Of a DNA stretch of 64,000 nucleotides, positions 57,954-64,000 are shown in pieces. The notes under the pieces were generated by a model that worked only from the letters and a program-made list of their open reading frames with translations, searched no databases and was not told the origin of the DNA. How positions within the stretch are numbered: the first letter of the stretch is position 1; the number at the start of each line of letters is the position of its first letter. The position numbers were made by a program, and so were the translations under genes. The DNA is from Diphasiastrum complanatum (taxonomy: Eukaryota > Streptophyta > Lycopodiopsida > Lycopodiales > Lycopodiaceae), in contig CM055111.1 in NCBI GenBank assembly GCA_029204225.1, positions 30,264,164-30,328,163 on the forward strand. The letters run 5' to 3'.

Positions 57954-58540
57954 ATATTCGAGCACATAAACTCATTTGGAAATAAAAGAAGTCTTGGTTA
58001 TCAGATTCAACCAATTTCCTGCACACGATCAGTTAGAATTGTCTCTTCACAGATATCGCCTGTAAATCCACGTTAGAGAACTGAAATTCAGTATGAGATA
58101 AAAAGATTGTCGTAGACAGACACATATCAGAAACTGTTACAACAAAGCTCAAAGTGTGTTCGATCAATTGATAAGAAGTGAAGCTGCAACAGTCAGAGAA
58201 AAGGAATGCACAAGCTTAGGAAACTGGCTCTCTTCTCTCTATTGATAGACAAAAATCTCTACGTATGTACAAATGCGCTGGTGTCGCTCTTATAGAGGTG
58301 TACACTAGGCTAAAACATCACTCACCAACTGTTAGGGTATCGGTTGGGAACAACTACATGTTTCTCTGAAACGATGCGACTTAAATGCGTCTCAAATAAA
58401 ATTCTAACTTGTAATAGGCCTTTACATGTATTTAGGCTCTATCGCATATTTACATGTGCAAAAATTCAAAAATTTAACATTATATGACAAATACTAGAAT
58501 CATGTGGAGTTATAGGCCTCCACATATCCCCCTTCCTCAT
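57954..58540 (-). repeat. LTR (minus strand) and PPT of unknown element
   Basis: On the minus strand GAGGAAGGGGGATA (58527-58540) is followed by TGTGGAGGCC, which reads as a polypurine tract and LTR start at 58524. The first 22 bases of the LTR form a small palindrome, TGTGGAG...CTCCACA. The other end, at 57954, has no CA and abuts a truncated copia LTR, so the boundary is uncertain. No partner LTR is present. Confidence 0.5.
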
Positions 58541-58559
58541 TTGTGAAGTGGCTCGCAAG

Positions 58560-61500
58560 CACTGACTCAGTTCCTCCTAGCTCTTTTTATGCTTGCTGGT
58601 TTTCTGAGGAAGATTGCTTTGCTCTGACTTCATTTTTTTCATTGACTTGTTCGATTTGTCTTGCCAACTACAGCGAGAAAATATTCATTCATCTTGAGAT
58701 AATCTTCTTTTAATGCAAGGTTTGATAACCTCTTATTCCTTTATTTTTGAATGGGCCAAGTGGTGCATCAATCAATGTATTATTTTCAACATGAACATAC
58801 CAACTAGCTTTAGACAATATTTCAGCCATTTCAGTAGACAAAACTATTAAGGATAAGGTTTCATATATATATTCGGTATAGTCCTCCATGTATATACAGT
58901 TGTCTGGTTGATAGAAGTCCATAGGAGATAAGAGATGCGAAGTTTAGATAGTTATATGTATAATAGGGTTTTGTAATCAGGTTGAAAATTACTGAAATAC
59001 TAACTTCAACATTGAGTATGTTACCTTGTTCTTCCTTGTGATAATGCCACTTGGTTTATCGGCACTTGATGGAGCTGTCTTCAGCTGTGAAAAACTGCAA
59101 AAAACCAAAGGTGATACTTTGGCAGCTTCAGCATCAGTCTGGGTAGACTGATATTGCTTCGCCAAGGATAAAGTATGGCTGGATCTATCTTCTTTTGGCA
59201 CATGTAAATCTGACGTTTGAACAGATTGGTCTTCCTTTTCTATGATGAAAAATGTAGCCTGGATGGCTTTATCTTCCTTCGACATTGATTCTTTAATAAT
59301 CTGGATTTGGCTTGAGCTCGAGTTGAACTTGGCCTCTTCCAGTTCTTCTTTCAATTTCTCATAGGGCCTTCATGAGAGACTGGAGGTACTAAAGCTGAAA
59401 TGAATTAATAATATTTTGCTGTACATTCTTCCAAGCAGCTGGATCAATTCTATATTTCCCATGGAAAACACAGGCTGCTAGGGTTGTCTCAGCACTGATC
59501 TTCCATAACATTTGTTGGTTGATTCTGACGAATCCTCAAGATGCTCGGCCAGAGCTACCCAAGAGCACCTCTCACCTTAGACCGAGGAGGTCTCTGAAAA
59601 AATGAGACAAACGAAGACTGAGAGCCTAGTATGAGAGCCGAGAAGTACTAGTTAGGAATGATAAGCAAGAATTATGTAAGCCTCATGGTGAATCCCGAAA
59701 GATGGAACTAGTATTTCAAGCAAAGTAATAAATGTAAGTAGACCCCTATTAAAGAAAGTAGAGTGAGCCACCTTTTGATGGTTACCTCTAGTGGAGAGTA
59801 TTATTCCACTTGTAATTTGTGTAATGTGAAATGCCACTAGGATGCCACCTAAGGAGCTCTCTTGCTTATTTAAGAGACTCCCTCTTTGAGAAGAGGAGCT
59901 TTCCTGTGAAATGTATCTACTCCATGCTGAAATGAGAAGAGCCTCCATGAGTTTTGGTGCATTCATTGAGCTCCTTGATCATGCCTTGTTTCTTGAGTGA
60001 ATGCATTCATGATCTTGCCCTTCTCTCCTTTGTGTGTGGTTGTGGACAGTAGAGTGGATTAGTTTTCGTGCTTTTCTAGAGGTGGATTAGATTTCATTTC
60101 TTGTTTGTGGATTAACGTAGGAATCAGCATTCAGGTAAACTAAATAGACTGGGTTTGTGTGTAGTTCTTGCATATTCTCTTACAACCATTTTCTTGATGT
60201 TCTTGGGATGTCCAAGAATCAAAAGACTTGTTGGTTTTTTTATTCTTGGACTTCTAAAATGCTGTAGAATAATTTTTTGTTTCTTGTTTTATGGATTTAT
60301 GCAAGTGTAAGATGTTTAGGATCTGATTGTAACTCGTTTTTGCAATAGTAGAGTAGGATTTCATGGCATTGCAATCTTTCCTGCATGTTGATTTCTTGGT
60401 TGAATGCCCGATTTGCATGTTTGGTAGATGAATAGTGATTTTAGTTCAAGAGTGACTGCCCTGAGTTGTCCTCTGACAGGCAGGACAAAAATACTACAAC
60501 GTTCCTCAGTCTCCTCTGCCTGATATGGGCTCTGAAACAAGAAAGATAAATTTAAAATGAACCCACCGTCTCTGCTAATAGTAGGCAGAACAAGAAACAA
60601 AACCATAAACAAAAAAAACAATGAACAGATCCTCCCAAACAGAGGATCTATCAACAACATTGCCTCTTTGGCCCTCCTTTTGTAATTAACATTGTCTTGT
60701 TTCAGCATCTCTGAAGAACTCTACAACTGCTAGACATAATCCTCCAACTACTTTTGCTTGGCTTCACCTGTTTCTTTGTCAATAGTAACAGCTCTCAGTT
60801 TTCTTCCAACGCGTTATTTGATTTTTGCAATGTGCTTCGAGTATGTCGCTCCTGCAACAATCTTGGAAGGGTTTGGACCTGCTGTTTGAGAAGCAAGTTG
60901 TCCTTTTCAAATTCATCTAACTGTTCTTGGCATCTCTTTCAATGCTTCGAGAGTTGCGTCAAGTATGTCCTTTGCTTTTTCTAGAACTTGTTTTTTTTTG
61001 TGTTAGCTCGGTGTGAGATTCATCCAACTTCTTATTCTTCTTAGACAACTTAGCATTAGCTTCAGTCATCTCTTGATCTTTACTATGTGAGCTCAGTACG
61101 AGCTGATGAAAAACTTACTGCTTAAATTCCTTGAAAACTTTCTCTAGAGTGACCGTGTGGTGGATGGAGTCCTGAGTATCCGACAAAAGTTGGGTCGAGA
61201 CTTTGCTTGAACATGTCTTCATCCAAGATTACATGTTCAGCTTCATGCAGCTCTATAGATGTATCAGAGATTTTCATTCTTGTTGCTTCTTAGGTGATGG
61301 TCATGAGCATCCTGCTACTGTGTCTCTTCGAGTTGAGCAACATGAGGCTCACTCTCTGTTTCTTACACATTATCATGGCTGGACTCTGGTTTGTACTGGG
61401 ATGATGGTGATGATGCTTTCACCCAAACTCGTATTTTTTTGAGTTGATGATGATGTTGCAATCTCATTAGAATCTGCATTTGTGTTGCATTTGGGAATTA

Positions 61501-63640
61501 GTTTTTTCAATTGATGCACCTTCTTGTACACTGGAGCTATTTCTGATTGCACGAGCTTCCTGCACAGACAGAATTCCAGCATACAAGCATAATATCCCAA
61601 AATGCATTCCTAGTCTATCATACAGTTTATCTTGCTTAATCCATAAAATTGCTTAAAGCAATTTGTCCAAAAGTAATGAGCTCATCGTTAAGAGCTTTGA
61701 GCAAAATATCCCATGTTTCTTAGCGGATATTGTATACTTCCTGCTTTGGTAGAAATAGGGAAGAGATGGCAAATTCGGACAAAGCTTTGAGATTTGGGTC
61801 TATAATATAAGATATTTTATATCCCCTCTATGATTTGCTCTTGCTGCTTGACTTATCTTCCAATCCTTTGTGTTGTCTCACCAACCAATGCAGGTGATGG
61901 CTGGTCTCAAATAGACTTAGTATGGATCTCTTGGCTTGCCTCTGAGAGTTCCTTGATGGGCAAGGATGGGATATTTGTCGGAGGTGTGGTGAGGTGGCGT
62001 TAGTCCAAAGAAAGGTGCTTGAGAGGGTGGGGGTGGTAATGGCAATAATGGAGGGACATAAATTGGTGGTAAGTGGATGCCGAGGTGATGGCTTGGGGTG
62101 GCAAGTTGGGTGGAGGTGACAGTGGTGTGTCCGGCGAGAATTAACTTCCCCGAAGCTGGTCTTCCTTCCTTTCATCGATGTCGACATCTTCTGTTACCAG
62201 GACTTCAATGTCAAAATAGGCTGACGTGTCCATAATGATGTGGACCTACTATATTTGCTCTTGTGGTTCTTTAGTTGTTGTCAGATCTTTAGGCTTGTCA
62301 CTCCCATCTCTCTCCCCCCCAGAAAAATATTGATGGTGGGGATGTTGGTCGTGGTTGCACCACTTCTTATGTTGACATTGTCAAGTCGGTTTGCTGCTTG
62401 GTAGTGGTTGCCAGCTATTGTGCTTGGACTGCTTGTGGATGTGGTGAACGTGGAGGTGTCGGCGTAGTGTCCACCTGTGGTGGAGTTGCAACTGAATCCA
62501 GTGGAATAACCTGAGAATCCACAACTGTGTCATCAGCTATGGTGGTAACTGCAGCATCGACGACATGAGTCGGTGATGATTGTTGTTGTGATGTTGTATC
62601 TGATGAGGAACTCGTCTTGTGAATTTTCTGACCCAGATGTATTTTGTGGAGATTGTGAGACTACTTTCTTTTCTCTGGGCTTGCGTAGGAGCTTCTTGCC
62701 TTTGGACTCCATACCGTCGGATTCTGTCTCATCTGGGAAAGCATGTTGTTTTGCTTGCATCTTGAACTTTGGTCCTGATTGGCGTGTGGGTGGTGGTTGG
62801 ACCAATGTGGCCGTGTCTTCTTGTTGAGAAGAAGACTCTTCAGTCCTTTGTCTGTGATGCAGAGGATGTGGGTGTCTTTCTCAGTGTAATCTTTGCTAGG
62901 CTGGTCTTTTGGTGATTTGTATTTGGCCCTTGTTGAGAGGAGGAAATCTTCCTCTTTTGAGAAGTCTCTTGTGTGAAATTTGCTACAGTATGCCTGGCAG
63001 TAGACTTGGTCTTCTTGGTTGGTTCTGAGGGAGTCTCTCAAGCTTTATCTGCTAGCATCTCGAATCTTTGGACAATGGCTCGACTGCTTCAATGTGACAT
63101 CAGTCAGAAGATAGCCCAAGATAGTCAGAAGATAGCTTGTTCTTAATATAGTCATGGATGCAATTGGAAGCAAACTAGGCCCGATCATAAAGGTTTGAAT
63201 GTGTAGTCTGGAATCAGCCATCATGTGGAATAGTGTCATTGGGATACGCATGATCTTGGACCTATTGCGATGTGAATACTTTGTGAGATATGCACATGCA
63301 ACAACTAAGGGCTTATCGTTTATGGCCTGGATATGGTAACCATCTTTGTTTTTTAATTTATCCATGGAAAGATCTATGTATTTGAAGTATGCAGTGGATT
63401 CAATCTTTTGGAGGGTTCTATTGACCATGTTTGGTCCCCTAGGGAAGCCAAATATGTAGAGGTCAGCTCTAGAGATAGGGATGATATAAACAAAATTCTT
63501 GGTAGGAGGTAACATAAACTGAAAAGATTTGTCGATATGATTATAAGATGCATAGGCAATATGCAAGAGGAAAGGGCTCTGATATCCATTGAAAGGAGGA
63601 AGTTGGAATTCTATGTGGGTCAAGAACTAGTGTGCCTCCT
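58560..63640 (-). pseudogene. Long unknown reading region, probably retroelement ORF
   Basis: Minus-strand coding-like sequence extends from about 63640 to 58560. The N-part (63623-63045) reads LPPFNGYQSPFLLHIAYASY, then FVYIIPISRADLYIFGFPRG and KYIDLSMDKLKNKDGYHIQ. After one stop it continues in the same frame through a basic, Gln/Ser-rich linker to 62661. A Pro/Thr-rich stretch follows. Next come blocks shared with 23.7-24.1 kb (FLPKQEVYNI, LGMHFGILCLYAGILSVQE), then a Lys/Glu/Gln coiled-coil-like part near 61.0 kb. The end (59354-58989) has KED/QT repeats and a last piece (58922-58710) WYVHVENNTLIDAPLG. Possible splice signals (TTTCTTGTTTCAG, TTTTTTGCAG, AAG/GTAACA) occur. Function unknown. 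The adjacent PPT and LTR and the 24-kb relative behind a gypsy integrase suggest an extra ORF of an LTR element. Confidence 0.45.
59585..60360. other. Possible inserted LTR interrupting the ORF
   Basis: The coding-like signal of the surrounding region stops here. On the plus strand there is a TATA-like TTATTTAAG (59868-59876) and otherwise non-coding sequence, as in an LTR. The ends are not resolvable. Confidence 0.3.
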
Positions 63641-63699
63641 GATACCAAGTATTCATTTGCATTAATGAGGATGAGGTAGAACAAATAATTTTACTATCA

Positions 63700-64000
63700 C
63701 ATGAAGGTGAAGGAGGAGGACACTTCTCATTTGACAGTATCGCACTAAGAAAATACTATTAGCTAGATACTGGTGGCCCCAACGTTATTTACGGACACAT
63801 ATGCACAAATCCAAACTTGTGATGTCTGTCAAAGAATCAAGACTCCTCAATGTGTTGATTTTATGCCTTTAACCTCAATAATTGAAGGAGAAGCATTTCA
63901 TAAGTGGGAAATTGATTTTGTAGGACCAATTAGCCCAACCACGCATGGTACCCAATCAAGATACATCTTAGTGGCCACTGACCATGGTACAAATTGGATA
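63700..64000 (+). pseudogene. gypsy integrase N-terminal part, cut by window edge
   Basis: The zinc-binding region reads GGHFSFDS and KILLARYWWPQ, then after a frameshift near 63785 TYAQIQTCDVCQRIKTPQ. The catalytic core follows with WEIDFVGPISPTTHGTQSRY and ILVATDHGTNW at the edge. WxIDFVGPI carries the first catalytic Asp. The family is similar to the minus-strand integrase at 24-25 kb (WGIDFVGPI, LVATDYATK). It is divergently oriented to the unknown reading region on its left. Confidence 0.8.

Overview
This is nuclear DNA of a land plant with a large, repeat-rich genome. The evidence is the primer-binding sites matching plant initiator-Met tRNA (TGGTATCAGAGC), a malectin-like/LRR receptor-kinase relic with phase-consistent introns, and near-continuous Ty1/copia and Ty3/gypsy debris. 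A gymnosperm- or fern-like genome would fit, but the species cannot be fixed from the sequence. I see no rRNA, CRISPR array, organellar block or intact host gene.

Layout: 1-2.7 kb, copia gag and RT-RNase H relics. 2.7-9.6 kb, mostly unrecognised DNA with a 112-bp CT tract, LTR-like pieces, a copia gag relic and a gypsy 5' end with protease. 9.6-12.7 kb, copia RT-RNase H, a complete 1.1-kb LTR and a gypsy integrase tail. 13.2-17.5 kb, a head-to-head copia chimera. 17.5-21.7 kb, a degenerate copia with 3' LTR, then a 112-bp AG tract. 23.6-26.3 kb, minus-strand gypsy and copia pieces. 26,463-32,622, a complete copia element with two LTRs and target duplication ATTTG. 33,190-33,530, a complete 341-bp TRIM with target duplication GTCCC. 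33.5-35.4 kb, copia LTR and gag. 35.4-40.7 kb, a minus-strand chromodomain gypsy element with internal deletion. 40.7-46.9 kb, a copia relic split by a second complete copia element (target duplication TCCAT) that lacks the reverse transcriptase. 47.9-56.3 kb, a receptor-kinase pseudogene whose largest intron holds a LINE relic and a copia 3' end. 56.4-64 kb, LTR fragments, a long broken minus-strand reading region of unknown function ending at a polypurine tract and LTR, and the start of a gypsy integrase.

Nothing here is a working pathway. The window records repeated insertion, truncation and recombination. The most unusual object is the TRIM: its 3' LTR carries a 75-nt tRNA-like sequence with A- and B-box promoter motifs, comparable in principle to the 5S rRNA carried by Cassandra TRIMs. 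Next are the RT-less copia element with an LTR fragment copied into its RNase H region, and the unknown minus-strand reading region next to an LTR, a relative of which lies directly behind a gypsy integrase at 24 kb.
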